From: Zasmidium citrigriseum
Taxonomy: Eukaryota; Ascomycota; Dothideomycetes; Mycosphaerellales; Mycosphaerellaceae
Reading direction: 5' to 3'
Assembly: GCA_002786025.1 (NCBI GenBank)
Contig: NHNW01000013.1
Location: forward strand, 310,001 to 374,000
DNA length: 64,000 nt
Within the stretch, counting starts at the first letter, position 1; every line of letters starts with the position of its first letter. Position numbers and translations under genes: made by a program. The notes beneath the pieces are model-generated. The model was not told the origin of the DNA. It did no database searches and saw only the letters and a list, made by a program, of their open reading frames with translations. This document shows positions 44,199 through 54,823 of this stretch, piece after piece.

Positions 44199-45287
44199 GG
44201 CAGGCTGCTGTATGCGATCTCCGTGATGAACTGTGACGTTCTGGCCGAGATTGAGAGTTTCGGTTTTGAATGTTCTTCGTGCGGCTGAACTGCATCGTGT
44301 TAATCATCACAAGCGAGATGTTAGTACATCATAGCAAAATAGCCGGAATCTGAGGAAAGCAAAGAAGACTGAGCTTGACTTAGCCGTTGTCACTACAACG
44401 GGCTTTACAATGCGAGAAGGTCAACGCATTGCAACTTTTTTTGGAACGGTGATGTGCTGTAGTCTTGGCTGGATATGATGGCGTCCCTATCCAGTGCTTT
44501 CTGGGTCCAACTCGCTGCTGTTCTTGTCGTTCTGTTCACAAGTACAAAGGAATGCCGTAGCGACATCACCATTGCCGTTCGAGATGTTGTGTTGGTCGTC
44601 AGGTTGGAGATTGGTGGAAAGCCTCGGTCAGCGAAAAGCAAAGCGAAAGGGCGCATTGACTTTGACTGTGGCGTCGCGACTCAGCCAGCCACTCTTTTGC
44701 AACCAGGATTGATCTCGTATTTGTTTCAACATGAACACCCCGGCTGATCGTGGTAAAGATAGCAATGATCTGGACCGGCAAAATCTGAATCGCTGTTGAA
44801 GGTGCCTTTCCCAAGCTGGATAGAAAGAGTAGATTGCTGGGAAGAATCAACGGAATATCTGGATCAGGTACGACTCGGCTAAAGAAAGAAAGAAGGGCAC
44901 ACGAACTCCCAAAAAGGGTATTGAACGGAGAGTTGGTGCTTCGGTGGCGTGTGGAGTGCGTTAGTGGACTTCTTAATCAATGTTGGAGCAATGTACTCCA
45001 AGATTAGCTGAAATTGATTAAGAGGCTCGCCAAATGGCCGAGGCGGCTCACAGTGGAAGCTTTCCAAGGACGATCCCGTTCCAGCCAAGAGGCCAAGACG
45101 GGTGGCATTCAAGTGAAGAGGGATGTGCAGATGTGCAGATGTGCAGCAGCATGTGCGCGCGTGTGACTGCCAGTTGGCTTCTCTTTCCTTTTGCGTTCTA
45201 ACAATCACTCTCTTGTTGTCGCCGTTGGATCTTGATACACCTCCGCGTCGGCTGGCACGGCGCTGAACTCCTCTATACACTGGCGCA
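44199..45287. other. Divergent promoter region, no supported gene
   Basis: 1.1 kb between divergent genes, the F-box protein (minus) and the GH47 enzyme (plus). Plus-strand frames of 70-90 codons (44475-44747) and a minus-strand frame overlapping the GH47 start (44879-45343) look spurious. A short tandem repeat sits at 45122-45145. Confidence 0.55.
45122..45145. repeat. Three GATGTGCA units
   Basis: Three head-to-tail copies of an 8-bp unit about 145 bases before the GH47 start codon. Any regulatory role is unproven. Confidence 0.85.
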
Positions 45288-48200
45288 ATGCCTGGGCGAA
45301 CGCGGCGGGTACGGCTGCTGGCCGTGGCCGTCTGCATCTTCACGGTCTTCTTTCTGTACGAGCGAAACGAGGTGCGGGTAGAGGCATATGCCGACTACTT
45401 CACCAAGAGCGCCGTGGGTGGTGGATCTGTGCTGCGCAAGGAGCAGCAGAAGCAGGAACCTATTCCAAGACCACAGGTTGAGCCCGAGCTGGACTTGAAG
45501 CCCGAGTCCAGGCCAGAGCCCGTGATAGAAGCAGCACCGACAACCTCGAGTTCTGTGCTGGAAGAGACCGAGTCGCCGACGCCTACTCCAGTGCCCACAT
45601 CAACTCGAGCAGCTGTCCTCAAGGAAGACAGCACCTCCATCCCTTCGTTCGACGACGATGAACTGCCCATTGAGGTCGGCCAAGGTCGCCTGGACATCGA
45701 TGATTGGGACGGCCACCCGTATCCGGCGACGACCTCATTCGAGCCGATCCATTGGAGCAAGCAGAAGGAGCATTTCCCCATCACTACTACAATTCAACTT
45801 CCAACTGGCAACCCGAGTGCTATTCCCCTCATCCAAAAGCAAGGAAGCGCAAAGGGCACTGTGGATAAGGAGAGGCTTGCGGCGGTCAAGAAAGCATGTG
45901 CATGGGCATGGAAGGGTTTCAGAGAGAATGGTTGGGACTACGATGAAGTGCAACCCGTGTCCGGCATGGGCAAGAACTCGTTCAATGGTTGGGGCGCAAC
46001 CCTCGTCGACTCTTTGGATACGCTGTGGATCATGGGCATGAAGGATGAGTTTGAAGAGGCCGTGAACAAGACCAGTGAGATCGACTTCACCATCTCCTCT
46101 AGGTCGGATATCCCGCTGTTCGAAGTCACCATCAGATACCTCGGAGGACTGATCGCGGCGTATGATGTCTCGGGCAAGAAGTACCGAGTGCTGCTGGACA
46201 AAGCTGTGGAGCTCGCAGAAGTTCTGTATTCCGCCTTCGATACGCCCAACCGCATGCCGGAGACATACTATTACTGGAAACCAACCTTGGCTTCGAATCC
46301 CCACCGCGCTAGCAGTAGAGTTGTTATGGCGGAGTTGGGGACGTTGAGCTTGGAGTTTACCAGATTGGCACAGCTCACGGGTGAGCCAAAGTACTACGAT
46401 GCCATCGCGCGCATTACGGACGAGTTTGAGAAATGGCAGAACAACACCAGGTTGCCTGGCATGTGGCCGACTATGCTCGACGCAAGCGGCTGCAAGAGGC
46501 CAGAATACGTCCCGCCAAGCCATACATACAATCAGATTCCTGTTCCCGAGGGCGACAGCTACATGATCAGTAGCGAGCCTGTGAAGGTCGATGACAAAGT
46601 CACTGCTGCAGCAGAAGACATTCTCAACAAACAGACTGCTCCTGGAAACGGCCTCAAGGGGCCCAACAAAGCACCTGCAGATGACAAGATGGGAAGTGTT
46701 GCGAATCCTGCCGTGGGCAATGTCATGGCCGGTGTATCAGACTCGGACGCTTCTCTACGCCACCCCATGGCCGACCATCCTGCGAATGGTGACTCCCTCG
46801 GAAACTCCAAAGACACGGAAGACACCACCAATCAGGCGAAAGCGAAAGATCCGTTGAAGCCCGGCGCTGGTGCATCGAACGACAAGGAGACGTCAATGGA
46901 CGGCTTCAGAGAGATGGACCCGCTTCCACCCAACGCAGGAATCCAAAACCCTCCCATTAAACGTCAGCTTGAGCAATTCAGCGACCTTTCTGAGGTGTCT
47001 ACTAACACAACCATCTCAAACTCGACCTTGCATCACGAAGAGCTTAGGCAGCTTGACTATGAAGATGAGGACGAGCAGCCGGAATGTCTTCCTCAAGGAC
47101 TTGAATCGACCAGCAAGAATGGCCAAGAAACTTTTACCCTGGGTGGCCAGAGTGACAGCACTTACGAATACCTTCCCAAGATGCATTTGTTGCTGGGTGG
47201 CCGAACTGACCAGTACAAGGACATGTACCTGGCGAGCATGCAACCGATCATTGATGAGCTTCTCTTCAAGCCCATGACTCCAGAGGATCGAGACATCCTC
47301 GTGTCTGGCGAGGTTCATATGACCGTCAATTACACCACGGGCGAACCTATCCTGACTCACATTCCCAAAGGCGAGCATTTGACTTGCTTCGTCGGTGGCA
47401 TGTTTGGGATGGGAGGCAAAATCTTCGACGTTCCCGAGCATGTCGAGTATGGACGCAAGCTTACAGATGGCTGCATCTGGTCATACAATGTCACTAAGAG
47501 TGGCATCATGCCAGAAGGCTTCTCTTTGGCTTCTTGCAAAGACAGCAAGGACCTCAAGGTATGCAAGTGGAACGAAACGGCATATGACGACCAGTTGGAT
47601 CCATACTCGGAGTTCAGAGAAGACCAGCGAAAGACATTCATGGAGCAATACGAGATTGAGGATCTGGAGGCGTACGAGAAAGAGCTGGCGGCGAGCAGCA
47701 GCAGCGCCGCTGCTGCCATGGCGTCTATGACCGCGGCTCTTGGTCTCGACGAGGAAGATGTCAGAACCGTCGCGCCTACCGCTTCACCGACTGATGACAT
47801 CAGCGACTTGAACAAGAGACAGCTGGATGATCTCGAGGACGAAGCAGATGAGCCGCCTGCCCCACGACCTGCATCGTCGCCACGTCCAAATACTTCGGGC
47901 TCGTCGTTCGCGGACGATTCGGATACAGATCCGGATGACATCTGGGGAGGACGTGGTGGGCCTTCGGACGACGACTACGCCTACAACGACTACTCAGCAC
48001 CTTCACACCCCATCTACACTCCGCCCCCGCCTCCAACTCACGAGCAATATGTGATGCAAAAGATCGAAGACGAGCGCCTACCACCCGGCTTCATCCACAT
48101 GGACAGCCGCAAATACATCCTCCGCCCGGAAGCCATCGAATCCGTCTTCTACATGTATCGCATCACTGGCGAAGAGCACTGGCGCGAGATGGGCTGGAAC

Positions 48201-48434
48201 ATGTTCCAAGCCGCCGAAGGCCATTCGCGCACCACATACGGCCACAGCGCTCTGGATGATGTCACAAAGGCGCAACCAGATCTTTTGGATGGCATGGAGA
48301 GTTTCTGGATCGCCGAAACGCTGAAGTATTACTACCTTCTCTTTGACGAGCCGGATCGCTGGAGTCTGGATGATTGGGTGCTCAATACGGAAGCGCATTT
48401 CTTCCGAAGGCCGGAGAACCCTGTCAAGGCGTGA
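45288..48434 (+). CDS. GH47 alpha-1,2-mannosidase, long form, type II membrane protein
   Basis: 1048 residues in a single exon. A signal anchor (LLAVAVCIFTVFFLYE, residues 10-25) is followed by a Pro/Glu/Thr stem. The GH47 barrel starts near residue 200 (AWAWKGFRENGWDYDEVQPVSG) with conserved GWGATLVDSLDTLWIMGM. Acidic residues fit the class I mannosidase set: Glu in LFEVTIRYLGG (near 278) and Glu in YILRPEAIESVFYMYR (near 946). The Ca-binding Thr is near the end in NTEAHFFRR (near 1033). The enzyme trims alpha-1,2-mannose from N-glycans in the ER or Golgi. The length is about twice that of Golgi class I mannosidases. Two low-complexity, acid/Ser-rich insertions account for it, about residues 425-610 and 780-905, so this may be the Mnl/Htm1-like or a fungus-specific long branch. 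Activity in ER-associated degradation is possible but not shown. Confidence 0.94.
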   Translation: MPGRTRRVRLLAVAVCIFTVFFLYERNEVRVEAYADYFTKSAVGGGSVLRKEQQKQEPIPRPQVEPELDLKPESRPEPVIEAAPTTSSSVLEETESPTPTPVPTSTRAAVLKEDSTSIPSFDDDELPIEVGQGRLDIDDWDGHPYPATTSFEPIHWSKQKEHFPITTTIQLPTGNPSAIPLIQKQGSAKGTVDKERLAAVKKACAWAWKGFRENGWDYDEVQPVSGMGKNSFNGWGATLVDSLDTLWIMGMKDEFEEAVNKTSEIDFTISSRSDIPLFEVTIRYLGGLIAAYDVSGKKYRVLLDKAVELAEVLYSAFDTPNRMPETYYYWKPTLASNPHRASSRVVMAELGTLSLEFTRLAQLTGEPKYYDAIARITDEFEKWQNNTRLPGMWPTMLDASGCKRPEYVPPSHTYNQIPVPEGDSYMISSEPVKVDDKVTAAAEDILNKQTAPGNGLKGPNKAPADDKMGSVANPAVGNVMAGVSDSDASLRHPMADHPANGDSLGNSKDTEDTTNQAKAKDPLKPGAGASNDKETSMDGFREMDPLPPNAGIQNPPIKRQLEQFSDLSEVSTNTTISNSTLHHEELRQLDYEDEDEQPECLPQGLESTSKNGQETFTLGGQSDSTYEYLPKMHLLLGGRTDQYKDMYLASMQPIIDELLFKPMTPEDRDILVSGEVHMTVNYTTGEPILTHIPKGEHLTCFVGGMFGMGGKIFDVPEHVEYGRKLTDGCIWSYNVTKSGIMPEGFSLASCKDSKDLKVCKWNETAYDDQLDPYSEFREDQRKTFMEQYEIEDLEAYEKELAASSSSAAAAMASMTAALGLDEEDVRTVAPTASPTDDISDLNKRQLDDLEDEADEPPAPRPASSPRPNTSGSSFADDSDTDPDDIWGGRGGPSDDDYAYNDYSAPSHPIYTPPPPPTHEQYVMQKIEDERLPPGFIHMDSRKYILRPEAIESVFYMYRITGEEHWREMGWNMFQAAEGHSRTTYGHSALDDVTKAQPDLLDGMESFWIAETLKYYYLLFDEPDRWSLDDWVLNTEAHFFRRPENPVKA

Positions 48435-48976
48435 GGGATTGATTTGCATTGAATTTGTGGTATTAGAAAAGAAAAAGGCTGGTGCGGTGGTACACACTCA
48501 GAGCAAGTCGAGATACCCCTAAACGGAGAGGCGTTGGTCGGAGCGGTTTGCGGACTTGCATAGCGTGGAGTTAATGGGGCGTGGGAAGGATGGGTATGAT
48601 ATTTTCTTGGATTGGGACGGACGGGGTTTGAGTATGTTGGGGTGTATTTCGTGCATGTACGTTTTGAAGAAAGATGTCTCAAAACCAGGCCTTTTCTTTT
48701 CGTTCGTCACATCAGGCTCTGCTGCATGATGGCTGCCTGCCTGCTTGGTGGCCTTGTCGATGTCGGTGGACGGCTCGCCAAACGCCGTTCTGCTTCTGAA
48801 GACGGAGCAACATTGGCCCTTTCTGTGCCACAACGAACGTCAGCCTTGAACGGGCTTCTACACAATGGCTTCAAACGTGCAATACATAAAGATCAGCGAG
48901 CTGCCATCGATCATGGCGAGACTTGAGGGTATCATTCAGTCGCAACAGAACACACAAGGAGCCGCGCTCTCTCAAT
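48435..48976. other. Intergenic
   Basis: 542 bases between the GH47 gene and the SDR gene, both plus strand. Short frames only; none is supported. Confidence 0.6.
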
Positions 48977-50016
48977 ATGCCCACACTCAGTGAAGTCATA
49001 TCGATGGTCGCGGGACAAGTCTTTACGACTGTTTCCGTGCCAGAAGGTGATTTCTCTGGGAGGACGATTGTTGTGACGGGAGCGAACAGTGGATTGGGAT
49101 TGGAAGCTTGTCGGCATCTGTAAGTTCTTTAGGAAATCGAATTATTTGACTGTGACACTGACAAGTCAGACTCCGTCTCAACGTCTCCCACCTCGTCATG
49201 GGTTGTAGAGACTTGACCAAGGGCGCCGCCGCCAAAGAAGACATCCTGACCTCCACGTCTTCTAACGCTACCATCGAAGTCTGGCAAATCGACATGTCCT
49301 CCTTCACCTCCGTAATCTCCTTCGCTGAACGCTGCATCGCCTCCCTACCTCGTCTGGACGCGATAATTGCCAACGCCGGCATCGAAGTCAAACACTTCGC
49401 TCTAGCCGAAAGTTTCGAACAGACACTCACAATCAACGTCCTCTCTACGTTCCTCCTCGGGTTGCTCCTCTTGCCGAAACTTCAACAGACAGGCGAAGAG
49501 CACACCGTAGAAACCCATTTCAGCGTCATCGGCTCCGCAATTCAGATCTTTGCTCCCCATGACCAGTTGAAGCAAGACGATCTCTTCGCCGCCCTGAGCG
49601 ATCCAAAAACCTGCGATATGGAGAATAGATACTACCTCTCCAAACTGATGGATACACTCTGCGTCCAGGGCCTCGCCTCCCGCACAAACCATCTGCCGAA
49701 CGTCGTGATCAATTGCATCAGTCCTGGCTTTTGCGATACCGGACTTTACTCGCGATTCCAGCCACCGCTATATACCAGGGTGCTATTGAAGGTGATTGGG
49801 ATCAGCGCTGAGCAAGGCAGTCGGTGTTTGGTGTGGGGGATTCTGGTTGGGAGGGAGGAGGGACATGGACGGTTCTTTAGTGAGGGGATTGTTAAAGAGG
49901 GTCATACTTGGATGGAGAGTGAGGAAGGGAACGTGGTAGGAGACAGGGTTTGGGGAGAGGTGTTGAAGGTGCTGGGCAGGGTGAAGCCGGGGGTTGGGGA
50001 GGGCTTGAGGGCTTGA
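48977..50016 (+). CDS. Short-chain dehydrogenase/reductase
   Basis: 329 residues in two exons, 48977-49119 and 49170-50016 (intron 50 nt; junction EACRHL-LRLNVSHLVMGCRD). The classical SDR marks are the cofactor loop TGANSGLG (residues 34-41), NAGIE after the fourth strand, Ser in HFSVIGSA and the catalytic Tyr-x-x-x-Lys in RYYLSK near residue 203. CISPGFCDTGLY is the usual P-G motif after strand 6. It resembles fungal retinol dehydrogenase-like SDRs acting on lipids or secondary metabolites, but the substrate is unknown. The ATG at 48977 follows a leader that is open for 18 further codons without an ATG; the residues before it are not conserved-looking. Confidence 0.93.
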
Positions 50017-50717
50017 GGGTGAACCACGAGTACTCGTAGGTATTGTGATGGTAATATAGCAGAACGAATTATATCGAAAGCGATTGCCTCGACATGATGC
50101 AAACGAAATCTTTCAAAGTCAACTCAAGCGCCGTGAATTGCGCTTAACCGGAATAGGAAGCTGTGGGAATTCTGACATGTGAAAGCCGACTCCACTAAAC
50201 CCTATCTCGCCTCAAGCTGCAGACAATAGATTTACTATCAACAAAAGTAAAACAAGAAGTAGCATCGTACCCACTGAGGTTCGAATTGAGAGCAAAAGGG
50301 AAGGGTGCCGCAGTGACATACAACCCGAAGGCAATGACGACTGCGACACACGGCAGATCTGATTCTACAGCTACTTCCCTGATTGGCTGTAGAATTTCAA
50401 AGATCTATAAATGTTCATTTAGCGGTCGGCGGTCGATTCACTTGATGGAATGGGCTCGACCTGCTTGCTGGGTTTGGAACACAATTGTTTGAGACTTTCA
50501 AGCGTTCGTGCTTGGCATCCCTGCTCGGAATTGGAGACTTCTCATAGCTTCTCGGGGAAGACATTTATGCAATGATTTTTGTGTCAAGAGTCTAGTCACA
50601 GCCTATATTCATTTCACACGAGGAGAACTCGAAACGTCGTCTATCTTTCGTCCATTCCTTCAGCCCCTTGCGATCGTCTTCAGGCAGGAATTGCGATCAA
50701 TCAAAAAGAGCAGTGAC
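50017..50717. other. Intergenic between convergent genes
   Basis: 701 bases. A TATAAA lies at 50406-50411 on the plus strand, but no convincing gene follows (only frames of 60-90 codons). This may be an unannotated non-coding transcript or nothing. Confidence 0.5.
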
Positions 50718-52944
50718 TTAAAACTTCCATTGAGATACATGATCGTTCATGTTCCCAAAACTCCTCATCGTGGGTAGTTCACAACTGAACACGCCAGGTA
50801 GCTCGGCTCTCCCGTCAGGTCTCCAATCCGCCGGAGGATGGCGCTGCTGGCCGTGCGGTGCAGGATGATAATTCGCATGCTGCATTGACTGCTCTTCGTG
50901 GCTAGGATACGTAGACACAGGCGACCAATAAGGGTGCTGCTGTGGTGGATGGTGTTGTTGCCATGAGCTTGCCGCGGTGTTTGGTCGAGATGTCAAGCCT
51001 TGGGGTGTCTGGTAGGCCGTATTTGGAGTTCGAGGGAATATGATATTTGTGCCATCTTTCTCTCCCATTGGCGTTTGTGGGTTATGGCTGGTCGGCCGAT
51101 GGAAGGTTGAATGTGCCAATGGGTCTGCTATATATCTCCTACGGCGGCGAAAACAACATAGCACGGTGCTGATGATGGTGGTGAGTACTGCGATCCCGCC
51201 GATTGTGCCGCCAGCGATTGCTGCTATGTTGGTACCAGTAGACTTGGACGACGTTTCGACGATAGGGTCCGCAGAGACGGTGGTAGGGCTGGAAATGTAT
51301 CTCGTCGGTGTCCGCACCTGGGGCGAGTATGTTCGGGTCAAATACACGGCCAGATCGCTTGTTGCCCATCCAGCGGCAGGTTCAGTCATAGTTGCGCCGC
51401 CGGTTGGTCTGCTGAAGAATCAGTCAATCGTCGTATTGCAAGGACCAGAACGACCTACCCTCCTCCCACCACTGCTGTGACGTTGGGCGGCACTTCATAA
51501 CTAGTCAGATTGGGTTGGAACTGGTACCACTGTGCCTTTTCGACATTTTGCTGTCCGAGTGACAAGCCATGCTGTCCGCCTACGCTCGCTGCATCGCAGT
51601 CCAAGTATGTCTGATTGCTGTAGTATCCGCCGGTGATGAGCATTTGCGACATTCCGTAGATGTTGCAAGATGACCAAGCTTTGCCGTGTTGGAAGGTCGT
51701 AGCCGTTACGTTGGGATACCACTTTTCACATCAGTCTGCGGGTCGATCAATGTGAAAAGACATTGACTTACTCGAATCCATTCGAAAGAGGGAAGCGTGA
51801 GGATGTAGACGTCACCCAGAGCACCACCGTCTTCGGCGAGTCCACCGTATAGGTAGCTGTGAATGTTAGTCTCCTGGACAAAATCACTAAGCCCATTCGA
51901 ACTCACATGTTGTAGGAAGATTGATCATCAGCCCACGTTACACCAGCGCAGAAGCCTCGCCTCGCCTGAGGCACATCACCACCGGCAGTCTGAGTGTACC
52001 ACTTCTCGGCGGCAATATCAAAAAGAAAGATGGTCTGGCTCATTGTCAGCAAAAGCTGGTAGCACATCGATGGAGGGATTCATACATCCATGGAGACCTA
52101 GGCAAGATTAGCAAAACATTGCGTTCGAATGACTGTGAGACTCACAAACTTCAACGCTCCTTCGCTATTCTCTTCGACGCCTCCAAAGTATACCAGCATC
52201 CCTCGATCAGAAGCCGGGATGTAGAGCAAAGTACCCTCTGCTCTTGGAGTGTGATCATATGTGGCATTGGTCCATCTATTCGCAACCATGTCGTATTTCA
52301 CCAAACTGTTCAACATCATAACTTTCCCCTGCCAGTCAGGAACAGACCTACTACTCAGGTAGCCGCCATAGTAGTACGCCAAACCCCTATCATCGACTAC
52401 CGTGCCGGCACCAAAGGAAGCCCGAGAGATCTCCGCCTGGGAGCCATCGGCATACGATCGATTCCAGGTGCTTGTGAGGATATCGAAGAACCAGAGAGTG
52501 AAGCTGTCGGGCGAAGAGTCGACGTATTCGCCGCCGTAGAGATAGAAGAGCTTGTTGACATTGTCTGGCCAGAGGACACCGCCGCTCACAGTTGGCACGT
52601 TAGTTGGCTTGGTCAGGTTGGCGTATTGAACTGGGAATCCGGTCTCGACCTCAGTGTCGGAAGACAGGTCTTCGTAGATGAGCCAGGTATCTGGGGCATA
52701 TTAGCTGGAAGATCAAGCAAGCTTCAGGGGGTGACGAACTTCTCTGAACAGTCTCGTTGTCAAAGCTGCCTCCATACGCAACCATGCCGCCATCGATGTA
52801 CAGCTTGTTATCAACGATGCAAGTCTGATGCTGCCATCGTCGACAGAAGTCTTGAACAGGATCGTCGGATGTCTGTTGGACCGAACGCTGTGCCAGATAA
52901 GCGAAAGCAATCGCCCACGTCTTCCAAGAATTCGACGGTGTCAT
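50718..52944 (-). CDS. Kelch-repeat single-pass membrane protein
   Basis: 643 residues in seven exons: 52944-52740, 52690-52146, 52097-52086, 52034-51907, 51856-51772, 51721-51459 and 51411-50718. Exon 3 is only 12 nt (VSMD) and is included because it restores the conserved stretch ALKF-VSMD-TIFLFDIAAEKWYTQT. The N-terminus is a weak signal peptide. Residues 30-450 contain kelch-type blades (KLYIDGGMVAYGG, KLFYLYGGEYVDSS, LAYYYGGYLSS, RGMLVYFGGVEE, YLYGGLAEDGG, MLITGGYY). A membrane segment (NIAAIAGGTIGGIAVLTTIISTVLCC, about 474-500) is followed by a cytoplasmic RRRRR stop-transfer signal and a Gln/Pro/His-rich tail. The design of an outside propeller, one TM and a disordered tail is common in filamentous ascomycetes and its function is unknown. 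Confidence 0.85.
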
Positions 52945-53692
52945 CCTGCAGTTCCCTCAGTGGCGAAAGCGTAAAGTGAGCAGCAGGATGAAACACTGCG
53001 GTCACCGTGATGGTATATGAGAAATGAATAGACCAGACGGTCTAGAACGTCCATGCATGCGAGTGGAACAGCTTCTTGCGTCTGCCCATGAAGTGGCTTG
53101 GAGCGACCTAATGAAGGCAACGCAAATATGCAACCCAAGGTGCTGCAAGTCGGCGACTCCATATGACGGGCAGGGGTCAGTGGTCTGGAAAAGCCATTGG
53201 GATGAGGAGCCGGTCGTCAGGCTGAACAGTAAGACGTCAACCCGATCGTCATTTCTCAGTGCAGGCTTTAAGCGGACTGCGCCTTCTTTTTTTTTTTGAA
53301 TGCCGTCGAAAGTAGCATGGCTTCGATTGGGTCTCGATGAAGATGTTCTCGTCCTTCAATTACCTCTGCATCGGGCGGTGGTGCTATGAAAAGTCAAAGG
53401 CTCGAAGCGTCTTTACGCACTCACTCTTCAGCCTTCACCGCTACAGCTGAAAACCAAACGCCGTCAATTACCTCGAGAGCATCTATCGTCTGACCTGCAT
53501 GTACGTGGCGTGGTCGTTGAGCTGTCACCATGGCATGTTCAAGCCACAGCTGAAAAGCAACTTGCAAGGATAGATACATGCACACTGCAACACCAGAATT
53601 AGCCGAACCACCAAATGTGACTTTTGTTCAATCCCTGTACAGCACCTCATTCTCACCATGGTCGACGACTTCGATGCCAGTCCCACTCTCGC
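52945..53692. other. Intergenic
   Basis: 748 bases: promoter of the kelch gene on the left and 3' flank of the small coiled-coil gene on the right. A T-run of about a dozen bases lies near 53287. No gene is supported. Confidence 0.55.
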
Positions 53693-54299
53693 TCACCACA
53701 ACGCATCATCAATAGCCTCTTTAACAACCTCCCTCAACTCCTCAACCTCCTCCAACACCATCTTTCCCAATTCCTTCTCCTTGCCGTCCACCACCTCCGC
53801 TTCCTCGTCCTCAGACATATGTCCCATGACCCCATCCTCTTCACCATCCTCAAGCCCTCTCAACGTCTCACTGCTAGAGGCACTGCCTCGTTTCTTCGAC
53901 TGGACTTGGAAGCCCTCGATGATATCCGCGGCCACGGCGTCGATGGCTTGATGAATGGTTTCGGCGAGGAGACGACGGATGCGGAGCTTGGTGCCTTTGG
54001 TTGAGGGGTTGATCTATGCACACTCGTTGTCAGTATGATACTCATTGCCAACAAGAGTGTTGACGTACGGCTTCCAACTCAGGCTTATGCGAAAGCAAAT
54101 ACTCTTCAACAAAATGCTGCGTCTCGGGCATCATCGCTGGCTGCTCTTTCGAGTTGGCCTTCTCCTGAAGAATCCGATGCGTCTCGCGGAGTAGCTGGTC
54201 GGTCTCCTCTTTGATATTGATCATCGTCTGGGTCATATTGATAATCTTGCTCTTCACATCCTCAGGTCGATGGAAAGTCGCCATGTCGTCGTTTGCCAT
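53693..54299 (-). CDS. Small coiled-coil protein, function unknown
   Basis: 183 residues in two exons, 54299-54069 and 54013-53693 (intron 55 nt; junction KPELEA-INPSTKGTKLRIRR). The first half is strongly helical (VKSKIINMTQTMINIKEETD, then QLLRETHRILQEK) and predicted to form a coiled coil. Then comes a basic helix (LRIRRLLAETIHQAIDAVAADIIEGF), and the end is acidic and again helical (KELGKMVLEEVEELREVVKEAIDDALW). No known domain was recognised. A scaffold or complex subunit is the natural guess. A second ATG five codons later (MATFHRPEDV) could be the start. Confidence 0.82.
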
Positions 54300-54823
54300 G
54301 CCTCGCAGACCCAGACTGGCGATGAGGTAAGTGCCTACAGACGAGAATCAAAAGACCGCAGTCACGCCCCCTTCATGCTGCAACTTAAAAAGCTCTTCAA
54401 CGCAGCACAAGCCCACGCGACCACCAAAGAAAAGGACGCAGCCTTCCGTGCCCCTGTCTCGGAGAATAAGTCCGCGCATCATGTGGCAAGAGGCTGACGC
54501 CAGAAGTCGCACGAGATGTGGCTCTCGACACATCGAAAGAGGCAGTTACACATGCCCACGGCCCTGTTTGTGGTGACAGGCGGCCAGCGGCGTTCCAAGC
54601 CCGGTTTCAGCGCCAGATTGAAGCTCCACACTGCCGCAAACAACGTCGGGAGGCTGCATGAGGCTGCATGTATTGGGATCGAATGGTTCTTTTTCACGGG
54701 CCAATGGACAGCGGAGGACATTGGAAAGGTGAGGATCATGTGGATTTGGAATCAATCATCGCTGCATAGGTTCGTTCGTAGGGATCTGCACAGTAAGTAT
54801 ACTACTAATGGGTATCAAACAAC
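54300..54823. other. Intergenic
   Basis: 524 bases between the coiled-coil gene start and the 3' end of smc6, same strand. No gene is supported. Confidence 0.6.

Noticed and set aside
44879..45343. Minus-strand frame of 154 codons
   Set aside because: It overlaps the GH47 signal-anchor region and has no recognisable sequence.
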